NCBI RefSeq assembly: GCF_001436225.1
Contig: NZ_AYYO01000016.1
Coordinates: 1 to 58,254 of the forward strand
From: Lacticaseibacillus sharpeae JCM 1186 = DSM 20505
GTDB lineage: Bacteria; Bacillota; Bacilli; Lactobacillales; Lactobacillaceae
DNA: 58,254 nucleotides
Direction: 5' to 3'
The notes beneath the pieces were generated by a model. That model saw only the letters and a program-made list of their open reading frames with translations, was not told the DNA's origin and searched no databases. The translations under genes and the position numbers were made by a program. How positions within the stretch are numbered: the first letter of the stretch is position 1; the number at the start of each line of letters is the position of its first letter. This document shows, in pieces, positions 7,270-17,055 of this stretch.

Positions 7270-9978
7270 GTGATTAAGAAGGAATTCTCCAACATCTTCC
7301 ACAGTAAGTCGATTATGTTACTCATTGTGGCGATTGTTCTTATTCCATTTGTTTATTCATTTTGTTTCCTGACGTCTGCCTGGGATCCATACGGCAACAC
7401 GGGGAAGGTGCCGATTGCTGTCGTGAACCACGACAAGCCGACGCACCTGCAAGGCAAACTGGTTAATGTTGGGGCTCAGACCGTAGCCAAATTGCGCAAG
7501 GATAACCAGCTGGGCTGGCACATCGTGAGCGCGCAGGAAGCGGCTAAGGGGCTCAAGGACAACAAGTACTACACGGTTGTGACGATTCCCGAAAACTTCT
7601 CGAAGAATGCCGCAACGGTGCTGAACCTGCATCCGAAGCAGATGAAGCTTACCTACAAGACGAACGGCTCTTTGAACTACATCAGTGAAGTCATGAGTCA
7701 GGTCGGCGCCGACAAGTTGAACGCCCAGATTCGGGCGAACGTCACCAACGCCTTCGCCAGCACCCTGTTTGAACAGGTCGGCAACATCGGCAAGCAGATT
7801 GGGACCGCCGCAACTGGTGCGACCCAAATCAGCGACGGGACCGTGACCCTGGACAACGGGGTGAACCAGTACACGGTCGGCGTTTCCAAGGTCCACAACG
7901 GGATCCAGACGATGAAGGTTGCGGCTTCCCCACTTAGCTCTGGGGTCAAGCAGCTCGCAGACGGCGGGAACCAGCTGAAAGATGGGACTAGCCAAGTCGC
8001 AAACGGCCTGGGTCAGTTGCAGGGCAACATTCCGGCACTGAGCACCGGGGTGAACAAGCTCGACGATGGTAGTCACCAGATTAAGGGTGGTTTGTCCGAC
8101 ATTAACAATCAGGTTAACGGGACGGGCGATAGCGATTTGACTGGCGGGGTCCAGAAGTTAACTGACGGCATGAACCAGCTTAACCAGAGCGTTAACTTTG
8201 GCAACGGCAGCGACCCATCTTTGGTTAGTGCCGTTGAGCAACTTTACGACGGCGTTGGCCAGTTGCAGACGGGGCTGAAGCAGTTCCAGACGCAGACACT
8301 GGGCGATAACAACAGCGCTGACCCAACCAAGTACGGGCTGGCAAAGGGTACTGAATACATCACAAACAAGATGTTGACCTTGCAAAAGAAGGTTAATGAC
8401 CAGGTTAGTGCCCTGAAGCTTGCGACTGGCTTGCTCAAGTCTAACGTTTCGGCAGCGAAGTCCAACCAGGCAACTGCCGATAAGGCCATGGAATCCGCAG
8501 TTGCCGGCATTACTGACCCTGATCAGAAGGCGGCTGTTGAAGCGGCCTGGAAAAAGGTTACGGCTGCACAAGACAAGATGGGTACCGTTTTGGATAACGG
8601 CAAGACCCTCACGAACGACGATGCTAAGAACCCGCTGGGCGCAATGTCCAAGATTTCGGCAATGTCTGTCTTGAACCTGGTCGTATACAACATGGATACA
8701 GATGAAACCGATCCAGAAACTGGTGATCCTAATGGTTTGCAGACCGCGGTTGGCCAATTTGCCGATGGTCTGTCAACGATGAATGTCCAGCTCAACCCAA
8801 GTGCCGCAGCAAAGGCTAAGGATCCAGAAACCCTTGGCTTTGACGAGGGTGTTGCAAAGCTTGTCGACGGGAGTAATCAGCTGAAGGCTGGCCTCAAGAA
8901 GGTCTACCAACAGCGGGGGACACTCGCATCTGGTGTGCAGCAGCTGACTGACGGCTTGAACAGCCTGAACGTCAAGGCACCTAAGCTTTCAAGTGGTGTG
9001 ACCCAACTGCTCAACGGTTCCGGTCAGCTCAGCAATGGTCTTGACCAGCTTAATGGTCAGGTGCCAACACTGGCTTCCGGGGTCAACAAGCTCGCAGATG
9101 GTTCAAAACAGGTTGACACCGGTGCTGGCCAGCTCTCTGATGGCCTCAACCAGCTCAACAGCAAGGTACCCGCCCTCATCGACGGGGTGAACCAGCTGAG
9201 CGACGGGACCACCCAGCTCACCGACAACTCCGGCGCGCTGACCGATGGGACCAGCCAGCTCAAGGACGGTTCCAAGAAGCTTGCCGATGGTCTGACTGAC
9301 GGTTACAAGCAGGTCAACAACGTTAAGCTGACCAAGGCAACTGCCAAGATGTTCGCGGAACCAAGTAAGGACGTCCAGAAGCGGATGACGACCGTGCCGA
9401 ACTACGGGGCCGCACTGGCACCTTACGTTCTGGCTCTGGCGCTGTTCATCGCCATCATCATCTTCAACTTCACCTACCCAATGCGCCGGCACGATGGTTA
9501 CAAGTCCGTTGCTGAATGGTTCAAGGCGAAGATTGCGGTTGGGACCCTGGTGGCCCTCGCAATGGCTCTGATTGAAGCAACGCTGATGCTGGTTATTGGT
9601 TTGCCAATCGACCATTTGGCCCAGTTCTACGGGATGACCATCCTGTTCGCGCTGTCGGCAATGTACCTGACCCAGATGCTGAACCTCGCGTTCGGCGGCG
9701 TCGGGATCTTCATTGCCCTCGGCCTGCTCACGATGAGTGGTTCCGGTGGTCTCTTCCCAGCTGAAACCATCAGCCCACTGTACGAGACCTTCCAGAAGTT
9801 CCTGCCAATGACGTACGCAATCAACGGTTTCCGCAACGCGATTACCAGTGGGATTGCTTCCGCCACCGTGGCTGAAAGTGTCATTATTCTGATTGTCATC
9901 GGCCTTGTCAGCATCGCGCTGATGTTCCCGGCAATCAAGTACCTGATGGCCAAGCTCGACATTGAACCAACTAAGTAA
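7270..9978 (+). CDS. YhgE/Pip-family membrane protein
   Basis: A protein of about 902 residues in the YhgE/Pip (phage infection protein) family. In Lactococcus Pip is a phage receptor; in other bacteria relatives act as ABC-2-type membrane components or toxin-export partners. There is one N-terminal membrane segment (about residues 14-36), a very long extracellular region, and a C-terminal block of five to six membrane segments from about residue 715. The extracellular region has two tracts of a repeated motif of the form L-x-D-G-x-x-Q-L-x-x-G (about nt 7830-8100 and 8840-9300). GTG at 7270 is chosen because GAAGGAG lies at 7251-7257 and the operator palindrome lies upstream; a GTG at 7219 would place the palindrome inside the gene and has no ribosome site. 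It is transcribed alone and ends at a terminator. Confidence 0.9.
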   Translation: MIKKEFSNIFHSKSIMLLIVAIVLIPFVYSFCFLTSAWDPYGNTGKVPIAVVNHDKPTHLQGKLVNVGAQTVAKLRKDNQLGWHIVSAQEAAKGLKDNKYYTVVTIPENFSKNAATVLNLHPKQMKLTYKTNGSLNYISEVMSQVGADKLNAQIRANVTNAFASTLFEQVGNIGKQIGTAATGATQISDGTVTLDNGVNQYTVGVSKVHNGIQTMKVAASPLSSGVKQLADGGNQLKDGTSQVANGLGQLQGNIPALSTGVNKLDDGSHQIKGGLSDINNQVNGTGDSDLTGGVQKLTDGMNQLNQSVNFGNGSDPSLVSAVEQLYDGVGQLQTGLKQFQTQTLGDNNSADPTKYGLAKGTEYITNKMLTLQKKVNDQVSALKLATGLLKSNVSAAKSNQATADKAMESAVAGITDPDQKAAVEAAWKKVTAAQDKMGTVLDNGKTLTNDDAKNPLGAMSKISAMSVLNLVVYNMDTDETDPETGDPNGLQTAVGQFADGLSTMNVQLNPSAAAKAKDPETLGFDEGVAKLVDGSNQLKAGLKKVYQQRGTLASGVQQLTDGLNSLNVKAPKLSSGVTQLLNGSGQLSNGLDQLNGQVPTLASGVNKLADGSKQVDTGAGQLSDGLNQLNSKVPALIDGVNQLSDGTTQLTDNSGALTDGTSQLKDGSKKLADGLTDGYKQVNNVKLTKATAKMFAEPSKDVQKRMTTVPNYGAALAPYVLALALFIAIIIFNFTYPMRRHDGYKSVAEWFKAKIAVGTLVALAMALIEATLMLVIGLPIDHLAQFYGMTILFALSAMYLTQMLNLAFGGVGIFIALGLLTMSGSGGLFPAETISPLYETFQKFLPMTYAINGFRNAITSGIASATVAESVIILIVIGLVSIALMFPAIKYLMAKLDIEPTK

Positions 9979-9985
9979 TAGAAGT

Positions 9986-10020
9986 AACGCGATGCGCGTC
10001 CGGAGTCCGGGCGCGTTTTT
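9986..10020 (+). terminator. terminator after the YhgE gene
   Basis: AACGCG (9986-9991) pairs with CGCGTT (10012-10017) around an inner CCGGAGTCCGG, followed by T. Confidence 0.8.
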
Positions 10021-10103
10021 GCGTTGGCCGGGAAAATGGCGAGCGGCCACTTTTCCCCGGACATTCCGTGCAGACTGCAACCAAAAGCGCGGGCGATTTG
10101 TTG

Positions 10104-10132
10104 TATACTGTATGTATCACTGAAAGCGCTCA
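10104..10132 (+). promoter_or_regulatory. phosphoketolase promoter with cre-like site
   Basis: The -10 element is TATACT (10104-10109). Just downstream, TGAAAGCGCTCA (10121-10132) resembles a catabolite-responsive element for CcpA, in a position where binding would block transcription. The right half is imperfect. Confidence 0.45.
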
Positions 10133-10188
10133 TTTTTAGCGCAATATCACAGTCCCGACTATTACTAGGACTAATGGAGGTTTTGTAC

Positions 10189-12561
10189 ATGACGAATACT
10201 ACTGATTACAGCACACCAGAGTACTTTGCCCGCATGAAGCGTTACTGGGAAGCCGCAAACTACCTGTCTGTCGGTCAGCTGTACTTGAAGGACAACCCGT
10301 TGCTGGAACGTCCGCTGACCAAGGAGGACGTTAAGGCCCACCCAATCGGCCACTGGGGCACGATTTCCGGGCAGAACTTCATCTACACCCACCTGAACCG
10401 GGTGATCAACAAGTACGACCTGAACATGTTCTACATCGAGGGTCCCGGTCACGGTGGCCAGGTGATGGTGTCCAACGCCTATTTGGACGGCCACTATTCC
10501 GAAATTTACCCTAACATCAGTCAGGACAAGGTCGGCATGAAGCGCCTGTTCAAGCAGTTCAGCTTCCCAGGTGGGGTGGCTAGCCACGCGAGCGCCCAGA
10601 CGCCAGGCTCCCTGCACGAAGGTGGGGAACTTGGTTACGCACTCAGCCACGCGGTCGGGACGATTCTCGACAACCCGGACGTGATTGCCGCAACGGTCAT
10701 CGGGGACGGTGAAACCGAAACGGGTCCACTGGCAGCTAGCTGGTTCAGTGGAACGTTCATCAACCCAATCAACGACGGGGCTGTGCTGCCAATCATCCAC
10801 ATGAATGGCTTCAAGATTTCCAACCCCACAATTCTTGCCCGCAAGAGTGATTCTGACGTGCGCAAGTACTTGGAAGGGGCTGGCTGGGCACCAATCTTCG
10901 TTGAAGGTGACGATGCCGACAAGCTGAACCCTGAACTTGCCGCCGCAATGGACGGGGCCATCGAGAGCATCCGCAGCATCCAGAAGCACGCCCGCGAAAC
11001 CGGCGATACCACGCAGCCTAAGTGGCCCGTGATTGTCTTCCGGTCACCAAAGGGCTGGACTGGGCCAAAGGAATGGAACAATGTGCCAATCGAAGGCAGC
11101 TTCCGTGCGCACCAGATTCCAATCCCCGTTGACGCGGCTGACATGCAGCACGCAGACAACCTGACTGACTGGCTCAAGTCCTACCACCCAGAGCAGCAGT
11201 TTGACGCCGATGGTCACCTGGTGCCTGACCTCCAGGCACTGGTGCCAGCTAAGGACAAGCGGATGTCCAGCAACCCAATCACGAACGGCGGGCTTGACCC
11301 CAAGCCGCTTGTGCTGCCAGACTACCGCAAGTTTGCACTGGACAACACGGTGCACGGCAAGGATACGAAGCAGGACATGATTATTTGGTCCGCATACCTG
11401 GCTGAACTCATCAAGCTCAACCCGGACAACTTCCGGATTTTCGGCCCCGACGAAACCATGAGTAACCGGCTGTACGACATCTTCAAGGCGTCCCCACGGC
11501 AATGGCTCGAACCAATCAACGACTACACGGACGAGAAGCTCGCTCCTGCTGGCCGGATTATCGACTCCCAGTTGTCTGAACACCAGAGCGAAGGTTTCAA
11601 CGAAGGCTACACGCTGACGGGCCGCCACGGTCTGTTCACTAGTTACGAAGCCTTCCTGCGCGTCGTGGATTCCATGATTACCCAGCACTTCAAGTGGATC
11701 AAGGAAGCCAGCGAGCAGCCATGGCGCAAGCACTACCCATCACTTAACATCGTGTCCACCTCCACCAGTTTCCAGCAGGATCACAACGGGTACACGCACC
11801 AGGACCCAGGGATTCTGACCCACGTGGCGGAGAAGACGCCGGAATTCGTCCGCGAATACCTACCGGCCGATGCCAACACCATGCTGGCGGTTTCACCACT
11901 GCTCTTCAGTAGTGAGCAGACGGTCAACATTCTGATTGCTTCCAAGCAGCCCCGGCAACAGTTCTACACGATTGATGAAGCAACCGTGCTCGCGAACCAG
12001 GGTCTGGCGCGCATCGATTGGGCAAGTACCGACGACAACGCCGAACCCGACGTGGTCATGGTCGCTGCCGGCACGGAACCGAACATGGAAAGCTTGGCCG
12101 CAATCGACCTGCTCCATGATGCCTTCCCTGAACTCAAGATTCGCTTCATCAACGTGGTTGACCTGCTCAAGCTGCGGGCGCCAGAAGTTGACCCCCGTGG
12201 TCTGAGCGAAGCGGAATTCAACCGTTACTTCACCACGGACAAGCCCGTCATCTTCGCCTTCCACGGCTACGAAGGACTGATCCGCGACATCTGGTTCCCA
12301 CGTGCTAACCGCAAGCTCTCTGTCCACGGTTACCGTGAAGAAGGGGACATCACCACGCCATTCGACATGCGTGTGCTCAACAGCCTCGACCGTTTCCACC
12401 TGGCGAAGGACGCCATCATGTCCGTACCGGGTTACGCGGAGAAGGCCGGTGCGTTCATTCAGGAAATGGACAACAAGTTGCAGTATCACCACGACTACAT
12501 TCGCGAGAACGGGGATGACATCCCTGAAGTGCGCGACTGGCACTGGACGGATGTTAAATAA
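10189..12561 (+). CDS. xpkA: xylulose-5-phosphate/fructose-6-phosphate phosphoketolase
   Basis: A 790-residue thiamine-diphosphate enzyme that splits xylulose-5-phosphate (and often fructose-6-phosphate) with phosphate into acetyl phosphate and glyceraldehyde-3-phosphate or erythrose-4-phosphate. It is the key step of pentose and heterolactic fermentation. Signatures are [18 protein letters not shown] near residue 50, EGPGHGGQ near 84, and [14 protein letters not shown] near 172 (ThDP/Mg binding). GGAGG eight bases upstream sets the ATG, and the length is the family norm. A cre-like site overlaps the start of the transcript, consistent with CcpA control of pentose use. It is monocistronic and ends in a strong terminator. 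Confidence 0.97.
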   Translation: MTNTTDYSTPEYFARMKRYWEAANYLSVGQLYLKDNPLLERPLTKEDVKAHPIGHWGTISGQNFIYTHLNRVINKYDLNMFYIEGPGHGGQVMVSNAYLDGHYSEIYPNISQDKVGMKRLFKQFSFPGGVASHASAQTPGSLHEGGELGYALSHAVGTILDNPDVIAATVIGDGETETGPLAASWFSGTFINPINDGAVLPIIHMNGFKISNPTILARKSDSDVRKYLEGAGWAPIFVEGDDADKLNPELAAAMDGAIESIRSIQKHARETGDTTQPKWPVIVFRSPKGWTGPKEWNNVPIEGSFRAHQIPIPVDAADMQHADNLTDWLKSYHPEQQFDADGHLVPDLQALVPAKDKRMSSNPITNGGLDPKPLVLPDYRKFALDNTVHGKDTKQDMIIWSAYLAELIKLNPDNFRIFGPDETMSNRLYDIFKASPRQWLEPINDYTDEKLAPAGRIIDSQLSEHQSEGFNEGYTLTGRHGLFTSYEAFLRVVDSMITQHFKWIKEASEQPWRKHYPSLNIVSTSTSFQQDHNGYTHQDPGILTHVAEKTPEFVREYLPADANTMLAVSPLLFSSEQTVNILIASKQPRQQFYTIDEATVLANQGLARIDWASTDDNAEPDVVMVAAGTEPNMESLAAIDLLHDAFPELKIRFINVVDLLKLRAPEVDPRGLSEAEFNRYFTTDKPVIFAFHGYEGLIRDIWFPRANRKLSVHGYREEGDITTPFDMRVLNSLDRFHLAKDAIMSVPGYAEKAGAFIQEMDNKLQYHHDYIRENGDDIPEVRDWHWTDVK

Positions 12562-12580
12562 CAACTGAATAATGTTACTG

Positions 12581-12621
12581 GCGGGCCATTCAATCATTGT
12601 GATTGGGTGGCCCGCTTTTTT
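12581..12621 (+). terminator. terminator after xpkA
   Basis: GCGGGCCA (12581-12588) pairs with TGGCCCGC (12608-12615), an inner CAATCA/TGATTG stem extends it, and six T follow. Confidence 0.92.
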
Positions 12622-13050
12622 GGTGCAGTTATGGCTGTGATTTTGGTAATCGCCGATGTGCCGGTGGTGATAATTGATAAAATTATCAAACCCAACTAAT
12701 CATGAATATACTTATAAAATGTTAGTACAAAGTTTAGTGTAAATTGACGTTGGCTTTTGTTGTTGCGGACGTGCAATTTACTTGTGGAATTAGTTCAATG
12801 CTTTAACGACGCGCACTGGCGGCGATTTTTACGCGATTAGTGGGTACAAATATTGCGGCTTTTCAGGACTGATTTATCGTTACCATAAATATTTCGGCAA
12901 ATATACCGTCGTGTGCGAAAAATAAAAAATTAGTTTATGAAATCTAACGCAAAAAGCATGGTCATTAACCAGATAATAACATTGTAAGGAAGGAGCGGTT
13001 ACCAGAGGGGCTACCGCAATCCGAATGCCAAAAATATGGAGGGTTTTATC
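12622..13050. other. AT-rich gap upstream of the WxL operon
   Basis: There is no convincing gene here. The gap holds the palindrome TTGATAA-AA-TTATCAA (12674-12689) and must contain the WxL promoter, but no clear -35/-10 pair stands out. Confidence 0.5.
12674..12689. promoter_or_regulatory. palindrome TTGATAA-AA-TTATCAA
   Basis: Seven-base arms with a two-base centre. Read as TTGATA-N4-TATCAA it has the same geometry and core (TGATA-N4-TATCA) as the site in the rgg control region at 1091-1104. No regulator is assigned. Confidence 0.35.
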
Positions 13051-13851
13051 ATGATTAAGAATAACAAACTCGTTTACGGTTTCGCGAGCATTGCAGCTAC
13101 GGTTTTGATGGCGCTGGCTCCTGCAGCAGGTGTGTTTGCAGCAACATCGACTGCAAAGCCATACTCTGCAACGCCAATTAACTCCACTGCCCAAATTGAA
13201 GTTCTGGAAGGTGGGACACCAACCAACCCGAACACGGGTGAACCAATTACGGATCTGCCTGACCTGCCAGATACGAATGCAAAAGGTGAGGACCTCTTAC
13301 AGCTGGTTACTGTGCCTGACTTGAACTTTGGTCAGGTTAAGGCTGGTGACTTGATTACCGCACAGAACGACATCAAGTACGTTGACACTAAAGTCGCAAA
13401 TGGTGCGCACGACAACGGCAACGCACACCTGACCGTGTCCGACTACCGGGGAACCGGGGCCGGCTGGACACTGAAAGCATCACTGTCAAAATTCACTTCT
13501 GACGCTAACAGTTTGACCGGGAGCATCGACCTCAAGAACACCAATGTTGGCATAGGTGACGTCGGGGCGTCCGATGCGACATTCCTGGGTGCCGGGTACA
13601 AAACCCTGGAGAGCGGCGTGAACCTGCCAACTGATGATACTGATCAGGATTTGTGGGTTGCACCAGCTAACCAAGGAGCCGGCATGACCATCGCTGACCT
13701 GTCAGCTTCTACATTGAACTTAGACGCAAACGCTGCTGCAAAGAAGGGCGTTTACCAGGCTACCATCAAGTGGACCCTGTCTAGCACTGCAACACCAGCA
13801 GCTGCAGGTGAAGGTGCAGCAACTACCGACCCAACTGGCACCGGCAACTAA
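13051..13851 (+). CDS. WxL-domain surface protein
   Basis: A 266-residue secreted protein. The signal peptide is MIKNNKLVYG plus a hydrophobic core ending AAGVFA, with cleavage near residue 30. The C-terminal half is a WxL domain, which binds peptidoglycan non-covalently. Both tryptophan motifs are present: GWTL near residue 138 (in RGTGAGWTLKAS) and IKWTL near residue 243, close to the C-terminus. GGAGGG seven bases before the ATG sets the start. It is the first gene of a classic WxL cluster: WxL protein, DUF916/DUF3324 partner, small LPxTG protein. A hairpin terminator directly behind it probably makes it the most highly expressed member. The ligand is unknown; roles in adhesion or complex carbohydrate binding have been proposed for such clusters. 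Confidence 0.92.
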   Translation: MIKNNKLVYGFASIAATVLMALAPAAGVFAATSTAKPYSATPINSTAQIEVLEGGTPTNPNTGEPITDLPDLPDTNAKGEDLLQLVTVPDLNFGQVKAGDLITAQNDIKYVDTKVANGAHDNGNAHLTVSDYRGTGAGWTLKASLSKFTSDANSLTGSIDLKNTNVGIGDVGASDATFLGAGYKTLESGVNLPTDDTDQDLWVAPANQGAGMTIADLSASTLNLDANAAAKKGVYQATIKWTLSSTATPAAAGEGAATTDPTGTGN

Positions 13852-13876
13852 CTAACATCTAAACAGCAACGCAAAG

Positions 13877-13907
13877 ACGGTCGGTGGGGGAAATACCGGC
13901 CGTTTTT
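13877..13907 (+). terminator. intra-operon terminator between the WxL gene and its partner
   Basis: ACGGTCGGT pairs with ACCGGCCGT (13877-13902, one G-T pair), followed by five T. It lies between two genes of one functional cluster, so it probably lowers readthrough. Confidence 0.65.
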
Positions 13908-13942
13908 GCTTCAAACCGTGACATGAACGAGAGGGTGTTCTA

Positions 13943-14977
13943 ATGATGAAACGCAAATTGTGGCTGGCGCTAACCGCCGTGCTGCTGGGGCTGGGCTTCA
14001 GCGGCATGCACCAGGCTAGTGCTAGTAACGGTGCTGGTTACACCGTCGCTCCGGTAATTCCAGATAATCAAATCGGTACCGTCAGCAGTTACTTCAACTT
14101 GCTGGTCAAGCCGGGCAGCACGCAGAAGCTGACCGTGAATATCGCTAACACTTCAAAAGTAGTGAAAAAGCTGCGGGTGAGTGCGACGAACGCATTCACG
14201 CAGACGAACGGTGAGATTGGCTACAAGCCAAACAAGGAAACTGACCCGTCCGCGAAACACTACCTGAAGGATCTGACTAGTGACCCAATCAACGTGACGA
14301 TTCCGGTCGGCAAGGTCGAAGCGGTCACGATGACGGTGCACGTGCCGAAGCAGCCGCTGACCGGGGTCATTCTGGGCGGCATCTACGTTCTCGACCGCAC
14401 TACGCGGCAGACGGAAGGGTCCGGCATGAAGATCAACAACCGGTTCGCCCTGGTTGTCGGCGTGCAACTGCAGACGACCAAGACCGCACAGAGTGACGTG
14501 CGGCCGGAAGTGAAGCTGATGAGTGTCCAGGGCGGGCTGCAAAGTAACAAGCCCGCGGTGCTCGCCACGCTGCAGAACCCGACACCGACGTATTTCGGCC
14601 AAATGGACATTACAGCGAAGGTTAGCTGGCGCGACCAGAAGAAGACGCTCTTCATTCGCAAGGTGCACAACTACGCGATGGCGCCAACTTCGCACTTTGC
14701 CTTCGGGATTTTCCCGGACGTCGGGTTGGAACCCGGGGATTACGCGCTGGACTTGCTGGCGGTCTCGGGCAGTCGGCGCTGGCACTTCAAGAAGAACTTC
14801 ACGATTTTGGCGGCGGACGCCGAAAAGATTAATAAGGCGGCGGGGGTTAAACTTGATCACTCGTGGCCATGGTGGGTTTGGGTATTGATTGCAGTAGGGG
14901 TACTGCTACTATTATTAATTATTTTGCTCTTGATTCTGCTGCTCAAGCGGCGAAAGAAGGACGATGACGAGAACTAG
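13943..14977 (+). CDS. DUF916/DUF3324 WxL-interacting cell-surface protein
   Basis: A 344-residue protein of the WxLIP type. It has a signal peptide (MMKRKLWLALTAVLLGLGF, cleaved near ASAS), then DUF916 (about residues 35-155; it opens GAGYTVAPVIPDNQ and contains LTGVILGGIYVLDR), then DUF3324 (about 165-285). One strong membrane helix follows (about 308-335, WPWWVWVLIAVGVLLLLLII) and a charged cytoplasmic tail (LKRRKKDDDEN). DUF916 binds peptidoglycan and DUF3324 faces outward to hosts or WxL partners. GAGGG about eight bases upstream supports the ATG at 13943; the next codon is also ATG. It stands between its WxL protein and a small LPxTG protein, so the three probably form a complex in the wall. 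Confidence 0.93.
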   Translation: MMKRKLWLALTAVLLGLGFSGMHQASASNGAGYTVAPVIPDNQIGTVSSYFNLLVKPGSTQKLTVNIANTSKVVKKLRVSATNAFTQTNGEIGYKPNKETDPSAKHYLKDLTSDPINVTIPVGKVEAVTMTVHVPKQPLTGVILGGIYVLDRTTRQTEGSGMKINNRFALVVGVQLQTTKTAQSDVRPEVKLMSVQGGLQSNKPAVLATLQNPTPTYFGQMDITAKVSWRDQKKTLFIRKVHNYAMAPTSHFAFGIFPDVGLEPGDYALDLLAVSGSRRWHFKKNFTILAADAEKINKAAGVKLDHSWPWWVWVLIAVGVLLLLLIILLLILLLKRRKKDDDEN

Positions 14978-15001
14978 CCTAGGCGAAAGGTAGGGGGAAC
15001 T

Positions 15002-15382
15002 ATGAAACACTGGCGCATTTGCATCACCATAGCTGTGGTTCTCCTGTTCACGGGCGCGCTGGTGAAAACCGTGGTGCACGCGACCGATTCCACGGCGCAA
15101 GTTGAGGTTGTCGGTGAGAAGCGCGACCTGCCAGATACGGGCACAACCCCCGCGGCAGGGAGTGGCAACAAGCCAGATAACAACGAGGTACGCTACGCAG
15201 ACGCGCTGCCCGGCACCAAAGCGGGGACGTACAAGCGGGTTTACGTGAAGAACACCGTGACGACGATGCACCATTTGCCGCAAACCGGCAATGAGCACAA
15301 TCCGTTAGTTACGGCGCTGGGCATCATCATGTTGCTGCTGACCGGAACGGTGATGATTGCAAGACGCAAGCAGGTTCAATGA
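15002..15382 (+). CDS. small LPxTG-anchored protein of the WxL cluster
   Basis: A 126-residue sortase substrate. The N-terminal signal peptide is MKHWRICITIAVVLLFTGALV. The C-terminal sorting signal is LPQTGN (about residue 93), then a hydrophobic stretch (ALGIIMLLLTGTVMIA) and a basic end (RRKQVQ). A second LPDTG sits at about residue 43 but has no membrane segment behind it, so it is not the anchor. The mature part is short, charged and proline/glycine-containing, as expected for a spacer-like member of WxL operons. AGGGGGAA lies just upstream. The stop is followed by the operon terminator. Confidence 0.88.
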   Translation: MKHWRICITIAVVLLFTGALVKTVVHATDSTAQVEVVGEKRDLPDTGTTPAAGSGNKPDNNEVRYADALPGTKAGTYKRVYVKNTVTTMHHLPQTGNEHNPLVTALGIIMLLLTGTVMIARRKQVQ

Positions 15383-15395
15383 GGATAATGGGCTA

Positions 15396-15427
15396 ATGCC
15401 ACGGGCGCGCTGCGCCGTGGCATTTTT
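15396..15427 (+). terminator. terminator of the WxL operon
   Basis: ATGCCACGG (15396-15404) pairs with CCGTGGCAT (15415-15423), followed by T. Confidence 0.9.
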
Positions 15428-15553
15428 CCAGTTTAGGCAGTATCAGGGGATTCGGGCAATGAACGTTAAAATGGCCAGGGGTGGGTGCAGGAAAAATATG
15501 CACATACGGCTTTTTAGCGTTTTAATTATGGCTACCGCGCTGGACAACTTATT

Positions 15554-15581
15554 TTGTGATTGCCGGCGAAAATGGCATAAT
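15554..15581 (+). promoter_or_regulatory. NADH oxidase promoter
   Basis: TTGTGA (15554-15559), 16 bases, CATAAT (15576-15581). Confidence 0.5.
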
Positions 15582-15637
15582 AAGAATGGAATAGTTGAGC
15601 GGTGCGACGTGTTTGCGCACCGGATGAGGATAAGTCT

Positions 15638-17011
15638 ATGAAAACTGTAATCATCGGTTGTACGCACGCCGGAACCGCGGCGGTGCAGGAGCTAGTTGCG
15701 CGGGACCCCTTGGCGGAGGTGGCCGTCTTTGAGCGGCGCAACGATATTTCTTTCCTATCTTGTGGCATCTACCTCTACCTCGAGGGGGTGGTCGATTCGC
15801 TGCAGAAGGTTTTTTACGCGACGGCAGCCGACCTCGAGGCGCTGGGGCCGAACGTACACGTGTACCTGCAGCACGACGTTGTGCGCATCGACACTGAGGA
15901 AAAAGTGGTGGAGGTGCAGGACCTGGTCGGCGGGCAGATGCGCAGCGAACCTTACGACCGCATCATCATGACGACCGGGTCGTACCCCGTGGTGCCACCG
16001 ATTCAAGGGGTCAACACGCCGCGGGTATTCTTGTGCAAGAACTACGATGACGCCATGGCCATCGAAAAAGCAGCACTCAATGCCCGCAAGATTGCGGTGG
16101 TCGGGGGCGGCTATATCGGGACCGAAATTTCCGAGGCCCTCAGCCGTCGCGGCTTTGAGGTCGTGCTCATTAATGGGCGCAAGCAGCTGCTGGGACATTA
16201 CGTGGATCCTGAACTAGCGGGATTGATCCATGATGACCTGGTTGCTAACGGCGTGGAACTGCACGATAACGAGATTGTCGAGGGCTTCGAAGAGGGTGAT
16301 GGCGGGGTCTACATCACCACCAACCAGGGCGAATTGCAGGCGGACATGGCCATTGTCTGTGTGGGTTTCTCGCCCATGACCGAGCTCGTGCAGGGGCTCG
16401 TGGACCTCACCGACCAGAACGCGATTATGGTGAACGACTACATGCAAACGAGCAACCCAGACATCTTCGCTGCCGGCGACTCGGCGGCCGTCCACTACAA
16501 CCCCACCAACCGGCACGTGTACGCACCCCTGGCCACTAACGCCGTGCGCATGGGTAAGATTGCGGGGGCGAACGTTGCGGAATACGGCTCGGTCAAGTAC
16601 ATGGGCACCCAGGCCACTAGCGCCCTCGCACTCTTTGGTAAAACGCTGGCGAGCACCGGGCTGACGGCCGCCAAAGCCGCGGTGAGTTTCCCCCACGCCG
16701 CTTCGGTGCGCCTGACCCAGAACTACCGCCCCGATTTCATGCCGACTAATGAACAATTGAACATGGTCCTGGTGTACAATCGAGATAATCGCAAAATCTT
16801 GGGCGCACAATTCTACAGTCGCAAAGACGTGTCGATGTGTGCTAACCTAATATCAACGATGATTCAAAATGGCAACACGATTGATGATTTGGCGTATGTC
16901 GACATGCTCTTCAACCCCAACTACGATCAGCCGTGGAACTATTTGAACCTCCTCGGTCAGGCAGCCGTGAACCAGGAGAAATCCTCGCGGCACCGCCTGT
17001 TCGATAAGTAG
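15638..17011 (+). CDS. nox: NADH oxidase (H2O-forming, FAD/Cys42 type)
   Basis: A 457-residue flavoprotein of the NADH oxidase/CoA-disulfide reductase family that reduces O2 to water with NADH, regenerating NAD+ in lactic acid bacteria. The FAD-binding start is VIIGCTHAGTAA (residues 4-15). The redox-active cysteine is exactly Cys42 in SFLSCGIY, the position of the cysteine sulfenic acid in the Enterococcus enzyme. The NADH-binding loop is VVGGGYIGTEISEAL near residue 154 and the second FAD motif is IFAAGDSAAV near 284. The C-terminal dimerisation domain is complete. GAGGATAAG upstream sets the ATG at 15638. It lies 45 bases before the next gene with no terminator between. Peroxide-forming activity cannot be excluded by sequence alone. 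Confidence 0.92.
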   Translation: MKTVIIGCTHAGTAAVQELVARDPLAEVAVFERRNDISFLSCGIYLYLEGVVDSLQKVFYATAADLEALGPNVHVYLQHDVVRIDTEEKVVEVQDLVGGQMRSEPYDRIIMTTGSYPVVPPIQGVNTPRVFLCKNYDDAMAIEKAALNARKIAVVGGGYIGTEISEALSRRGFEVVLINGRKQLLGHYVDPELAGLIHDDLVANGVELHDNEIVEGFEEGDGGVYITTNQGELQADMAIVCVGFSPMTELVQGLVDLTDQNAIMVNDYMQTSNPDIFAAGDSAAVHYNPTNRHVYAPLATNAVRMGKIAGANVAEYGSVKYMGTQATSALALFGKTLASTGLTAAKAAVSFPHAASVRLTQNYRPDFMPTNEQLNMVLVYNRDNRKILGAQFYSRKDVSMCANLISTMIQNGNTIDDLAYVDMLFNPNYDQPWNYLNLLGQAAVNQEKSSRHRLFDK

Positions 17012-17055
17012 CTTGGCGGGGCAGCGATGTCCTCAATGAACAGAACGGAGAAAAT

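Noticed and set aside
12631-12699. 22-codon hydrophobic peptide MAVILVIADVPVVIIDKIIK just after the xpkA terminator
   Set aside because: It looks like a signalling peptide by composition but has no ribosome site and no visible promoter; no Rgg gene is near.
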